Part shown: positions 8,828 through 17,814 of the stretch, piece by piece
Layout: every line of letters begins with the position of its first letter
Position numbering within the stretch: the first letter of the stretch is position 1
DNA from: an uncultured Bacteroidales bacterium
GTDB taxonomy: Bacteria; Bacteroidota; Bacteroidia; Bacteroidales; UBA932
Direction: 5' to 3'
Length of the DNA stretch: 64,000 nt
Assembly (NCBI GenBank): GCA_944325445.1
Contig: CALVAG010000004.1
Location: 1 to 64,000 of the forward strand
Notes under the pieces: generated by a model
Seen by the model: the letters and a program-made list of their open reading frames with translations, nothing else
What the model was told of the DNA's origin: nothing
Database searches by the model: none
Program-made: the position numbers and the translations under genes

Positions 8828-11800
8828 TAGATTTCGGCAAATGGGCCTTCTCCAATAAAAAACTGGTCTATTTTCTTCTGGCAGTGCTCCTTGTAGGCGG
8901 TGTGGTTTCCGCCTACAATATGAGCAAACTCGAAGACCCTGAAATAAAGGTGAAGATGGCAATGATTGTTGCCACCTATCCGGGCGCCTCTGCACACGAG
9001 GTGGAGATGGAGGTCACGGACCCCATAGAAAAAAATGTGCGGACGATTGGAGAGATAGATAATGTTACCAGCCTTTCTTATAACGATTTGGCTATAATCG
9101 AGGTGGAGCTTAAAAGTACTACGCCCGATTCCGACGTAGAGCAGTGCTGGGATATGCTCCGCCGCAAGGTAAACGATATCAGGGGCACTCTGCCATCGGG
9201 ATGCTCCGTCATGGTAAAGGATGATTTCGGCCTGGTCTACGGAATGATGTATGCCATTACCGGTGAGGGCTTTTCGGAAAAGGAGCTTGCAGATTACGCC
9301 GGCCTGGTAAAACGGGTGCTCAACGATCTGCCGGGTGTTGCAAGGGTCGATATTTACGGTGAGAGGGAGCAATGTATAAATATCTCCATAAACCTCGGGA
9401 AAATGGCTACGCTCGGCGTGTCGCCCACGGAGGTGCTTGCAACGCTCAACGGACAGAATTCCACCTATTATGCAGGTTATTACGATAACGGAGACGACCG
9501 GATAAGGGTTTCCGTTACCGACAAGTTCAGAACCGCGGAACAGATAGCCGGCATGGTTATCCAGGGGCATGAGGATGACCAGCTCAGGCTGGGCGACATT
9601 GCCAGGATAGAGCATGACTATGCCCTTCCGGTGCGCGAAGCCATGACATACGAGGGAGAGCGGGCGTTGGGCCTTGCGGTTGCAGCCGCATCGGGAACAG
9701 ATATAGTAAAAGTCGGAGCCGCTGTCGAGAAGACCCTTGACGAACTGAGCCGTACCCGCTTGCCGGCAGGCGTGGAGGTGCATGAGGTCTTTTACCAGCC
9801 CGACAGGGTTACCGACGCACTCTCCACATTTATGATAAATCTTATAGAGTCTGTTGTTATAGTGGTTGCAATACTTATGCTTACAATGGGGTTCCGCAGC
9901 GGACTCATAATAGGCATAAGCCTGGTGATGATTGTTGTAGGCTCGTTCCTCTTTTTGGGTTTGGCCGACGGTTCCATGCAGAGGGTCTCGCTGGCGGCAT
10001 TTATTCTGGCAATGGGAATGCTGGTAGACAATGCCATTGTCATAGTAGACGGCGTGCTGATAGATTTAAAATCCGGAAAGCCGAGGATGGAGGCGCTTAC
10101 CTCTATAGGAAAGAAGACAGCAATGCCGCTGTTGGGGGCTACCCTGATAGCAATTCTTGCATTTTTCCCTATCTTCCTCTCTCCGGATACAGCCGGCGTA
10201 TATGTCAGGGATCTCTTTGTAGTGTTGGCCGTTTCGCTGTTGTTGAGCTGGATTCTGGCGTTGGTGCATGTGCCTCTGATGTGCGGCCGGATGTTGAAAT
10301 CCGATAACGTGGGCAAGGATAAGGAGCTCTATACCAACCCTGTTTACCGCTATCTGAGGAATACGTTATATTTTGGGCTGAAGCATAAATATGCAACGAT
10401 AGCCATTGCCCTGCTGCTTGTGGGATTGAGCATTTGGGGTTACAAGTATATGAAACACGGCTTCTTCCCCGATATGGTTTACGACCAGCTTTATATGGAG
10501 TACAAGCTGCCCGAAGGGACTAATTCCACAAAGGTCATGGCCGATCTGAAGGAGATAGAGGCCTATCTGAAACAGAGGCCCGAAATAAGGGAGATTACGG
10601 CATCGGTAGGCGGCACCCCGGCAAGATACAACCTTGTGAGAAGCATTGCCACTCCGTCGCTCTCTTATGGAGAACTTATAATAAATTTCGAATCCGCAAA
10701 GGCGTTGGAGGAGAATATGGATGAGATCCAAAGCGAGCTTTCTGCCCGTTACCCGGATGCCTACCTCAAGCTCAAGAGATATAATATAATGTATAAAAAG
10801 TATCCGATAGAGGTACTTTTCACAGGGCCCGATCCTCAGGTGCTGCACAATTTGGCAGACAGCGTGCGTTCGATTATGGAACATACGCCCCAGGTGACTC
10901 TTATAACGACGGACTGGGAACCGTCCGTGCCTGTATTGGAGGTGGATTACAACCAGTCGGAAGCCCGTTATGCCGGATTGAGCAGACAGGATATGGCCAT
11001 ATCGCTCCTTACGGCGACGGGAGGCATACCTGTCGGAACGTTTTATGACGGGATAGACAAGAACACCATATATATAAAATGTATAGAGGATGACGGGACT
11101 CCGGTAAATAATCTTAACGACATGCCTATCTTCTCTGCACTGCCGAGGCTCAACGGTATCCTTAATGAGGAGCTGCTTTTGAAATTGCGTTCCGGAAACA
11201 TAGAGAAGGCGGATCTGGTAGAGGCGCTTCTGCAGACCGTTCCGCTCAAGCAGGTAAGCCGCGGAATAGATGTGGGGTGGGAAGATCCGGTGGTGCCGAG
11301 ATATAACGGGCAGCGGGCACAGAAAATAATGTGTTCTCCTGTTCCGGGAATCGAGACGGAGGCCGCCCGTCTTGCCATAGCGGAAAAGATAGAGCAGATA
11401 GAATTGCCTGTAGGGTACACCCTCTCCTGGGAGGGGGAAAAGGGCGCGAGCGACGAGACCATGCTGTACCTCTTCAAACAGGTTCCGCTCGGAATCATAC
11501 TTATGATTACAATCCTGATTCTGCTCTTCGGGGATTACAAAAAGCCGCTTATAATAATTTGCGGCATACCGCTTCTGGCAATAGGAATCGTAGGCGCAAT
11601 GTTGCTTACGGGCAAGACATTTACCTTCTGCGCAATCGTAGGAGCATTGGGCCTTGTAGGCATGATGATGAAAAACTGCATAGTTCTCATGGATGAGATA
11701 GGGGCGCAGATGGCAGCGGGAGTGGAGCCGGCAAAGGCCCTCATGTCCAGCGCCGAGAGCAGATTGCGCCCTGTAATGATGGCCTCTCTTACCACTATTC

Positions 11801-11943
11801 TCGGTATGATTCCGCTTTTGAGCGACGCGATGTTCGGCTCGATGGCTGCGACCATAATGGGAGGATTGCTCTTCAGTACGTTGGCAACGCTTATAATAGT
11901 ACCTATACTTTATGCGATTTTCTTTAAGATAAAGATTGATTAG
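8824..11943 (+). CDS. RND-family efflux pump, inner-membrane subunit (AcrB-like)
   Basis: At 1039 residues this is the usual length for a hydrophobe/amphiphile-type RND pump. One N-terminal helix is followed by a periplasmic porter domain (from about residue 35, LEDPEIKVKMAMIVATYPGAS), helices 2-6 (about 335-490), the second porter domain, and helices 8-12 ending near residue 1035. The proton-relay region in helix 4 reads GMLVDNAIVIVDG, with Asp-Asn where AcrB has Asp-Asp, a variation seen in other RND subgroups. The start overlaps the adaptor stop by four bases, and a strong AGGAGG ribosome site (8812-8817) lies six bases upstream. The channel gene follows directly (TAG then ATG). Substrates are unknown. 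Confidence 0.95.
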   Translation: MIDFGKWAFSNKKLVYFLLAVLLVGGVVSAYNMSKLEDPEIKVKMAMIVATYPGASAHEVEMEVTDPIEKNVRTIGEIDNVTSLSYNDLAIIEVELKSTTPDSDVEQCWDMLRRKVNDIRGTLPSGCSVMVKDDFGLVYGMMYAITGEGFSEKELADYAGLVKRVLNDLPGVARVDIYGEREQCINISINLGKMATLGVSPTEVLATLNGQNSTYYAGYYDNGDDRIRVSVTDKFRTAEQIAGMVIQGHEDDQLRLGDIARIEHDYALPVREAMTYEGERALGLAVAAASGTDIVKVGAAVEKTLDELSRTRLPAGVEVHEVFYQPDRVTDALSTFMINLIESVVIVVAILMLTMGFRSGLIIGISLVMIVVGSFLFLGLADGSMQRVSLAAFILAMGMLVDNAIVIVDGVLIDLKSGKPRMEALTSIGKKTAMPLLGATLIAILAFFPIFLSPDTAGVYVRDLFVVLAVSLLLSWILALVHVPLMCGRMLKSDNVGKDKELYTNPVYRYLRNTLYFGLKHKYATIAIALLLVGLSIWGYKYMKHGFFPDMVYDQLYMEYKLPEGTNSTKVMADLKEIEAYLKQRPEIREITASVGGTPARYNLVRSIATPSLSYGELIINFESAKALEENMDEIQSELSARYPDAYLKLKRYNIMYKKYPIEVLFTGPDPQVLHNLADSVRSIMEHTPQVTLITTDWEPSVPVLEVDYNQSEARYAGLSRQDMAISLLTATGGIPVGTFYDGIDKNTIYIKCIEDDGTPVNNLNDMPIFSALPRLNGILNEELLLKLRSGNIEKADLVEALLQTVPLKQVSRGIDVGWEDPVVPRYNGQRAQKIMCSPVPGIETEAARLAIAEKIEQIELPVGYTLSWEGEKGASDETMLYLFKQVPLGIILMITILILLFGDYKKPLIIICGIPLLAIGIVGAMLLTGKTFTFCAIVGALGLVGMMMKNCIVLMDEIGAQMAAGVEPAKALMSSAESRLRPVMMASLTTILGMIPLLSDAMFGSMAATIMGGLLFSTLATLIIVPILYAIFFKIKID

Positions 11944-13299
11944 ATGAAAAGGATATATACGATAATTTTGACAGCGGCGCTGCTGCCGCTTTTAGGGGAA
12001 AATCCGGTTATGGCCCAGACAGCCCTTTCGCTGGAAGAGTGCATCGAACTGGCAAAGGAGAATAACAAATCTTTGTCCGCCGCCAAAAGTTCGATGGAGG
12101 CGGCCCGGTATGACTTTAAAAGCGTAAGGGGCAATTTTTATCCCCGATTCTCGCTTTCGGGAACAGGGCTCTATTCTACATCGGACGGCTCATACTCCAT
12201 TCCGGGCGGGAACTTGCCGGTTCTCGGCGCCACAGGCGCTCCTACCGGCTCTTTTGCCTATTTCCCGGGAATAGACCTCAATTATGATGTGGACTGGCTC
12301 TTCAGGACCGCAGTCTCGCTGCAGCAGCCTCTCTATATGGGAGGCAAGGTGCGCTCCGGTTATAAAATGGCAAAATTCGCCGCAGGAATCGCCGAGCAGA
12401 ATATCAGGGTGGCTGAGGCTGATATAGTGGTGGAGACATCTAAAGCCTATATGGATGCGGTAAAGGCAAAAGAACTCAAAATCGTGGCGGAAAAATACAA
12501 TGCATTGGTGAGCAATCTTCTGAAAGATGTACAAAGCGCATACAAACACGGAGTCGCTCCTAAAAACGATCTGTTGAAGGTTGAGGTAAAGCTGAATGAA
12601 AGCCTGCTTGCGGTAAGGAAAGCGGAGAACGGTTTGAGGCTGGCTACAATGAACCTTTGCCATATAACCGGCCGTCCGCTTACGGAGAAGATAGAGGTAA
12701 GCGGAACGCTGCCGCAATTTTCCGCCGTTACAACGCCCGATGCCGATATTACGAACCGTCCAGAATATATGATGCTGGAGCAGAAGAGCGAAATCGCACG
12801 CCAGCAGGTCAGGATGGCACGCAGCGAATCTTTGCCTCAGCTCGCACTGCTGGGCAGTTACGGTTATATGCACGGATTCAAGCTGAACGACGAAAACTTT
12901 TTCGGCGACTGGAATTTTACCGCAGGGGTTTCGCTCTCCATTCCTATTTTCCATTTCGGGACCGGGGCAAACAAAGTGCGTGCGGCAAAGGCCAGATATG
13001 AGCAGACAATATCGGAAGAGGCTGAATCCAATGAACTCATGGCATTGGAGATGACTCTTGCGGCAAATAATCTCGATGAGGCGGTTCTGGAGAGGGATCT
13101 TGCGGAAATATCGCTCCGGACAGCAACGGAGAATCTCAGAATGAGCGAAAGCCAGTACAAGGCAGGGGTGGAGCCGCTTTCAGATCTGTTGGAGGCGCAG
13201 CTGATGTGGCAGCAGGCAGAACAGCAGCTTATAGAGGCAAATATCAACACCTATGTGCGATGGGTTGAGTATCAGAAGGCAACGGGTGAAATCAATTAA
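11944..13299 (+). CDS. TolC-family outer-membrane efflux channel
   Basis: This 451-residue protein is the third gene of the RND operon and starts immediately after the pump's stop. A signal peptide probably ends at MAQ, near residue 26. Two long alpha-hairpin repeats of the outer membrane efflux protein family are seen (LSLEECIELAKENNKSLSAAKSSMEAARYDF near 30-60, and MLEQKSEIARQQVRMARSESLPQLALLGSYGY near 275-310). The C-terminal repeat contains LRMSESQYKAGVEPLSDLLEAQ. Trimers of such proteins form the channel that completes the efflux complex. Confidence 0.94.
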   Translation: MKRIYTIILTAALLPLLGENPVMAQTALSLEECIELAKENNKSLSAAKSSMEAARYDFKSVRGNFYPRFSLSGTGLYSTSDGSYSIPGGNLPVLGATGAPTGSFAYFPGIDLNYDVDWLFRTAVSLQQPLYMGGKVRSGYKMAKFAAGIAEQNIRVAEADIVVETSKAYMDAVKAKELKIVAEKYNALVSNLLKDVQSAYKHGVAPKNDLLKVEVKLNESLLAVRKAENGLRLATMNLCHITGRPLTEKIEVSGTLPQFSAVTTPDADITNRPEYMMLEQKSEIARQQVRMARSESLPQLALLGSYGYMHGFKLNDENFFGDWNFTAGVSLSIPIFHFGTGANKVRAAKARYEQTISEEAESNELMALEMTLAANNLDEAVLERDLAEISLRTATENLRMSESQYKAGVEPLSDLLEAQLMWQQAEQQLIEANINTYVRWVEYQKATGEIN

Positions 13300-13309
13300 C
13301 GACATTTTT

Positions 13310-13340
13310 TTTGACATTTTATAATCATTGTTTACATTTG
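13310..13340 (+). promoter_or_regulatory. Bacteroidota-type promoter of tRNA-Leu (and probably dsbD)
   Basis: TTTG at 13310-13313, a 19-base spacer and TACATTTG at 13333-13340 match the phylum's TTTG-N19-TAnnTTTG consensus exactly. Transcription would begin near 13346, about nine bases before the mature tRNA. It is the only promoter-like sequence upstream of dsbD. Confidence 0.8.
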
Positions 13341-13354
13341 CACTCTATTCACGG

Positions 13355-13440
13355 GCTCAGGTGGTGGAATAGGTAGACACGCAGGACTTAAAATCCTGTG
13401 AACAGAAATGTTCGTACGGGTTCGATTCCCGTCCCGAGCA
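13355..13440 (+). tRNA. tRNA-Leu, anticodon TAA
   Basis: This is an 86-base class II tRNA. The acceptor arm is GCTCAGG/CCCGAGC with discriminator A at 13440. The D arm reads GTGGAATAGGTAGACAC. The anticodon stem is CAGGA/TCCTG with loop CTTAAAA (anticodon TAA at 13389-13391). The long variable arm pairs GAACA with TGTTC, and the T arm is ACGGG/CCCGT with loop TTCGATT. The 3' CCA is not encoded; the bases after the discriminator are CAA. One acceptor pair is an A-C mismatch (fifth from the end). It reads TTA and, by wobble, TTG leucine codons. Confidence 0.96.
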
Positions 13441-13455
13441 CAATATCCGGAGAGG

Positions 13456-15501
13456 ATGGCCGAGGTCAGAAATATATCTCATATATGGAGGGCGCTTGCG
13501 CTCTCTCTTTTCCTTTTATTTTCGCTGCGTGCCGCAGGACAGTATTTCGAGCAGCCTGTTTCCTGGCGCGGAAGCGTGGAAAAGGTGGGGGATAATCTTT
13601 ATGAATTGAGATTTGTCGCCAATATGGGTCCGGAGTGGCATATCTACGATATGGAAGAGTATGCCGGAGGCCCGAATCCCACTACGCTTTCGCTCGAATT
13701 GCCAAACGGGGCGGAAACAGCAGATGCTCCGCGTATAACCAGTGAGGTTTCAAAAAGTTACGATGATGCGTTCAGAATGGAGGTAGGGGTCTGCCATGCA
13801 CCTGTAACGATAGTTCAGAGGGTCGAGGTTCCGGACGGGGGAAATATAATCGCCACGTTGGAGTGGCAGGCCTGCAACGCCACGAATTATTGTCTGCCTC
13901 CTGCAGACCAGACTATAACCCTTTCTATTGCCGCTTCCGAAGGGGCGGCCGCGGCAGCGGATGCTGCCCCGGGTGCGGAGGCTTCCGCCGCTGCGCCCGA
14001 AGCGTTTGCCGGAGAGGAAACCGCCGGCTCGTTATGGTCGGTGATTCTGGAGGCCATAGCATGGGGTTTTGTCGCGCTGCTTACACCGTGCGTCTTTCCG
14101 ATGGTCCCGATGACAGTCTCCTTTTTCCTTAAAAACTCCGGAGGCAAACGCCGCGGCCGCTTTATGGCCATGCTCTACGGCCTCTCCATAATCGCGCTCT
14201 ATACCCTCCCTATAGCCATAATAATCGTCATAACATACTTTGTGGGCGGAGACGCGGTTACGGCGGATATTTTCAACTGGCTTGCTACGCACTGGATTCC
14301 GAACCTCATCTTCTTTGCGATATTCATGATATTTGCAGCCTCGTTCTTCGGGGCGTTCGAGATAACGATGCCCTCGTGGCTTGTAAACAAAGCGGATTCC
14401 AAGTCAGACAGGGGCGGAATCATTGGTGTCTTTTTCATGGCCCTCACACTGGTGCTGGTCTCATTCTCCTGTACCGGCCCCATTGTAGGTTCCGTACTGA
14501 TAAAGAGCACGCAGGGCGAGATATGGGAGCCGGTTATAACGATGCTGGCCTTTTCCGTGGCATTCGCGCTTCCGTTCACGATATTCGCATTCGCTCCGAG
14601 CCTGCTTAAGGATCTTCCCAAATCGGGAGGCTGGCTCAATTCGGTAAAGGTGGTATTGGGCTTTCTGGAGCTGGCGCTCGGCCTTAAATTCCTGAGCGTT
14701 GCAGACCAGACCTACCATTGGGGCATACTCGACAGAGAGGTCTACCTGGCCTTGTGGATAGTCATATTCTTCCTCCTGGGGCTCTATCTGCTCGGAAAAA
14801 TAAGGTTCGTAAACGACAGCCCTGCAGGACATCTCTCTGTCAAGAGGCTTTTGCTCTCCATTATAGTCTTTGCCTTTGTTGTCTATATGATACCAGGCAT
14901 GTGGGGCGCCCCCTTAAAGGCGTTGAGCGGATATCTTCCGCCCCTTGCCACACAGGATTTCGTAATGACCGGAGGCGGTGCGGCCGCGCTTCCGGCCGCA
15001 GATGCGGCTGAAAGCCATTCTGCGGGCAAAGCACCTAAATATTCCGATTTCCTCCATCTGCCGCATGGGCTGAACGGCTTTTTCGACTATGACGAGGGGT
15101 TGGAATATGCAAGAAAGGCCGGCAAACCGCTATTTGTGGATTTTACCGGGCATGGCTGCGTGAACTGCCGTGAAATGGAGGCGGCGGTCTGGAGCGACAG
15201 CCGCGTTCTGGAAATATTGAGAAACGAGTATGTCATAGTGGCCCTTTATGCCGATGACAAGAAACGCCTGCCTGAAAACGAGTGGGTTACTCTTGAAAAC
15301 GGAAAGGTGCTCAAGGATCTGGGCAAGATAAATTCGAACTTCATGATGCACAAATTCGGCGTAAATGCCCAACCTTACTATATATTGTTGGATAACCGGG
15401 AGAGACAACTTGTAAAACCCCGCGGTTACAATACAGATATCGAAGAATTTATAGCCTTTCTTGAAGAGGGTTTGCGGAATTACCGCAACTCTTTATTATA
15501 G
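13456..15501 (+). CDS. dsbD: Thiol:disulfide interchange protein DsbD (three-domain)
   Basis: At 681 residues this is a full three-domain DsbD that moves electrons from cytoplasmic thioredoxin to periplasmic thiol proteins. I place the start at the ATG at 13456, with GGAGAGG just upstream; an apparent earlier start lies inside the tRNA. A signal peptide ends near residue 28. The N-terminal immunoglobulin-like domain has Cys140 and Cys146. The membrane domain (about 193-485) carries the paired Cys212 (LLTPCVFP) and Cys339 (FSCTGP). The C-terminal thioredoxin-like domain has Cys568-V-N-Cys571. All six catalytic cysteines are present. An alanine-rich linker (about 160-185) separates the first two domains. 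The gene begins 15 bases after tRNA-Leu and overlaps the converging purN by six bases. Confidence 0.94.
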   Translation: MAEVRNISHIWRALALSLFLLFSLRAAGQYFEQPVSWRGSVEKVGDNLYELRFVANMGPEWHIYDMEEYAGGPNPTTLSLELPNGAETADAPRITSEVSKSYDDAFRMEVGVCHAPVTIVQRVEVPDGGNIIATLEWQACNATNYCLPPADQTITLSIAASEGAAAAADAAPGAEASAAAPEAFAGEETAGSLWSVILEAIAWGFVALLTPCVFPMVPMTVSFFLKNSGGKRRGRFMAMLYGLSIIALYTLPIAIIIVITYFVGGDAVTADIFNWLATHWIPNLIFFAIFMIFAASFFGAFEITMPSWLVNKADSKSDRGGIIGVFFMALTLVLVSFSCTGPIVGSVLIKSTQGEIWEPVITMLAFSVAFALPFTIFAFAPSLLKDLPKSGGWLNSVKVVLGFLELALGLKFLSVADQTYHWGILDREVYLALWIVIFFLLGLYLLGKIRFVNDSPAGHLSVKRLLLSIIVFAFVVYMIPGMWGAPLKALSGYLPPLATQDFVMTGGGAAALPAADAAESHSAGKAPKYSDFLHLPHGLNGFFDYDEGLEYARKAGKPLFVDFTGHGCVNCREMEAAVWSDSRVLEILRNEYVIVALYADDKKRLPENEWVTLENGKVLKDLGKINSNFMMHKFGVNAQPYYILLDNRERQLVKPRGYNTDIEEFIAFLEEGLRNYRNSLL

Positions 15502-16104
15502 TCCCTTTTTTATATAATCCGCTATAACGTCCGGAAAGTACATCTGTTCCAAAGTGTGGATTTTTGCCGCTACTGAATCGGGAGTATCATCAGGCTCGAC
15601 AGAACATTCGGCCTGGAAAAGGATTTTGCCGTTGTCGTACTTTTCATCCACAAGGTGTATCGTTATCCCGGATTTCCTTTCGCCGGCGGCAACAACCGCT
15701 TCGTGTACATGGTGTCCGTACATGCCTTTCCCTCCATATTTGGGGAGCAATGCAGGGTGTATGTTCAGGATTCTGCCGTTGTACTTCTCTATAAGTATAT
15801 CGGGAACCTTGAGCAGGTAGCCTGCCAATATTATATAGTCTATCCCGAGTTCCGACAGCTGCTGCAAAAGCCTCGACGGAGATGTGGTAAGTTCCTCTTT
15901 TCCATAAACCGTGCTCTCTATTCCTGCATTTGCGGCGCGGGTGAGTACGTATGCATTTTTATTATTGCATATAACGGTTTTCACATTGGCGGTCTGTTGC
16001 TCGCCGCTCGCGGTGCCATCGTATTTCCTGTTGAAATTGAAGAAGTTGATTATGTTTATCGCGTTTGTCCCGCTTCCGGAAGCAAAAATCGCCAGATTTT
16101 TCAT
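15496..16104 (-). CDS. purN: Phosphoribosylglycinamide formyltransferase
   Basis: This 202-residue enzyme of de novo purine synthesis transfers a formyl group from 10-formyl-tetrahydrofolate to GAR. The N-terminal FASGSGTN loop binds the phosphate. The catalytic Asn and His lie in LNIHPALLPKYGGKGMYGHHVH (about residues 115-136), and the catalytic Asp in HLVDEKYDNGKILFQ. The length and order match PurN rather than the folate-dependent methionyl-tRNA enzyme. The ATG at 16104 is preceded by a TAnnTTTG box. It is a single gene divergent from acpP. Another purine gene, purH, lies 7 kb away. Confidence 0.94.
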   Translation of the reverse strand: MKNLAIFASGSGTNAINIINFFNFNRKYDGTASGEQQTANVKTVICNNKNAYVLTRAANAGIESTVYGKEELTTSPSRLLQQLSELGIDYIILAGYLLKVPDILIEKYNGRILNIHPALLPKYGGKGMYGHHVHEAVVAAGERKSGITIHLVDEKYDNGKILFQAECSVEPDDTPDSVAAKIHTLEQMYFPDVIADYIKKGL

Positions 16105-16134
16105 GCCTGCTCTATATTATTGATAATGTGGACG

Positions 16135-16142
16135 CAAATATA
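16135..16142 (-). promoter_or_regulatory. Candidate -7 box of purN
   Basis: The reverse strand reads TATATTTG, matching TAnnTTTG, 31 bases before the purN ATG. No good -33 TTTG is seen. Confidence 0.4.
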
Positions 16143-16145
16143 AGA

Positions 16146-16176
16146 TTTTTTATTTAGAAAATAATTATTATCTTTG
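16146..16176 (+). promoter_or_regulatory. Promoter of acpP-fabF
   Basis: The -7 box TATCTTTG (16169-16176) matches the consensus. At the correct 19-base distance the -33 position reads TTTT instead of TTTG. The transcript would start near 16182, giving a leader of about 60 bases that is rich in A and T. Confidence 0.6.
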
Positions 16177-16244
16177 CAGCCCGTAATAAAATGGATATAA
16201 CTACTAAAATTTATAAACTTATTCATTAACTAATTTTTTTAATC

Positions 16245-16481
16245 ATGGCAGATATCACTTCAAAAGTTCAAGAGATCATCGTTGATAAATTGGGCGTTGA
16301 TGCAGCCGAGGTTACACCCGAGGCAAGTTTTACAAAAGATTTGGGTGCCGATTCATTGGATACCGTAGAACTTATCATGGAGTTCGAGAAAGCATTCGAC
16401 ATTCAGATTCCAGATGAGGCTGCTGAGAAAATCGTGACTGTTGGCGATGCTATCAAATATATTGAGGCTAACCAGAAATAA
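16245..16481 (+). CDS. acpP: Acyl carrier protein
   Basis: This 78-residue acidic protein has the four-helix ACP pattern and the phosphopantetheine site [15 protein letters not shown], with Ser37 as the modified residue. It carries growing acyl chains in fatty-acid synthesis. It is the first gene of a two-gene unit with fabF, 18 bases apart, a common arrangement in many phyla. Confidence 0.97.
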   Translation: MADITSKVQEIIVDKLGVDAAEVTPEASFTKDLGADSLDTVELIMEFEKAFDIQIPDEAAEKIVTVGDAIKYIEANQK

Positions 16482-16499
16482 TTATTAACTCTATAAGTA

Positions 16500-17753
16500 A
16501 TGGAATTAAAAAGAGTAGTCGTTACAGGAATCGGAACCATTAATCCGTTAGGAAACAATGTTCAAGAATATTTCAAGAATCTGAACGACGGTGTTAGTGG
16601 AGCCACTCTTATAACCAGATTCGATACATCTCTTTTTAAGACTAAATTTGCTTGTGAGATACAGGGTTATGAGCCTGAAAAGTTCGGTTTCGACAGGAAG
16701 GAGGCTCGTAAACTCGACAGATTTTGCCAATATGCCATGATCGCGGCCGACCAGGCCATAGCAGATTCAGGCATCGATTTGGATAAAATCGACAAAGACA
16801 GGGTAGGGGTTGTCGTAGGTTCGGGAATCGGCGGCATCGAGACTCTTACTCAAGAGATAATAGGCTTTAGCGAGGGTGGTAATGTGCCCCGCTTTAGCCC
16901 TTTTTTAATACCCAAGATGATTCCCGATATGGCATCCGGTTATATCTCCATAAAGTATGGCTTTATGGGGCCTAACTATGCAACCGTTTCGGCCTGTGCC
17001 TCATCCTCTCATGCCATGAGCAATGCATTGGATATAATAAGGCTCGGCAAGTCGGACGTTGTCATAACCGGAGGCGCGGAGGCGGGCATTACCATCCCGA
17101 GCGTGGGAGGTTTCAATTCTGCCCAGGCTCTCTCTACGAACAACGACAATTACAAAACCGCAAGTCGTCCGTTCGACAAGAGCAGGGACGGTTTCGTTTT
17201 GGGAGAGGGCGCCGGAATCCTTGTTTTCGAGGAGTATGAACACGCAGTAGCGCGCGGGGCGAAAATCTATGCGGAAGTTGCAGGCTACGGTATGACAGCC
17301 GATGCTCACCATATCACTGCTCCGCATCCTGAAGGACACGGCGCTACGCAGGCTATGAAACTTGCCCTTGAAGATGCAGGTTTGAAGGCCGAAGATGTGG
17401 ATTATATAAATGTTCACGGAACATCTACGCCTCTTGGCGATGTGGCGGAACTGAAGGCAATCAAATCAGTCTTCGGGGAGAGCGCATATAAAGTGAGCAT
17501 CAGTTCTACAAAATCCATGACAGGCCATTTGCTCGGAGCTGCCGGCGCAGTCGAGATACTTGCATGTATCGACGCGATACAGAACGGCATTATCCCTCCG
17601 ACAATCAATTTCGAGACAGAAGATCCGGAAATAGACTACAAGATGAATCTTACATTGAACAAGGCGCAGAAACGCGAGGTCAATGTGGCGATGAGCAACA
17701 CTTTCGGATTCGGAGGTCATAACTCCACACTCGTCTTGAAAAAGGTCAAATAA
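16500..17753 (+). CDS. fabF: Beta-ketoacyl-ACP synthase II
   Basis: This 417-residue condensing enzyme elongates acyl-ACP with malonyl-ACP. The Cys-His-His active site is complete: Cys166 in VSACASSSH, His306 in NVHGTSTPLGD and His343 in KSMTGHLLGAAG. The C-terminal NTFGFGGHNSTLVLKK is also typical. Length and motifs fit FabF better than FabB. It lies 18 bases after acpP and is followed by a terminator; the next gene, rodA, converges. Confidence 0.96.
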   Translation: MELKRVVVTGIGTINPLGNNVQEYFKNLNDGVSGATLITRFDTSLFKTKFACEIQGYEPEKFGFDRKEARKLDRFCQYAMIAADQAIADSGIDLDKIDKDRVGVVVGSGIGGIETLTQEIIGFSEGGNVPRFSPFLIPKMIPDMASGYISIKYGFMGPNYATVSACASSSHAMSNALDIIRLGKSDVVITGGAEAGITIPSVGGFNSAQALSTNNDNYKTASRPFDKSRDGFVLGEGAGILVFEEYEHAVARGAKIYAEVAGYGMTADAHHITAPHPEGHGATQAMKLALEDAGLKAEDVDYINVHGTSTPLGDVAELKAIKSVFGESAYKVSISSTKSMTGHLLGAAGAVEILACIDAIQNGIIPPTINFETEDPEIDYKMNLTLNKAQKREVNVAMSNTFGFGGHNSTLVLKKVK

Positions 17754-17781
17754 GCAGCAGATTTAGTTTAAGAGAAATTCA

Positions 17782-17807
17782 GGATGGCCATCAGGTCATC
17801 CTTTTTT
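17782..17807 (+). terminator. Intrinsic terminator after fabF
   Basis: GGATGGCC and GGTCATCC pair over eight positions (one G-T) around an ATCA tetraloop, followed by six T. It lies between the convergent fabF and rodA genes. No T run follows on the reverse strand, so it serves fabF only. Confidence 0.75.
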
Positions 17808-17814
17808 GTTTCCG

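Noticed and set aside
8623..9783. A 386-codon open frame on the reverse strand over the RND pump
   Set aside because: Composition is that of an antisense frame (many Cys, His, Arg), it begins inside the pump gene, and it spans two real genes.
13408..13455. An earlier in-frame start for dsbD
   Set aside because: It lies within the tRNA-Leu gene. The ATG at 13456 has a ribosome site and directly precedes the signal peptide.
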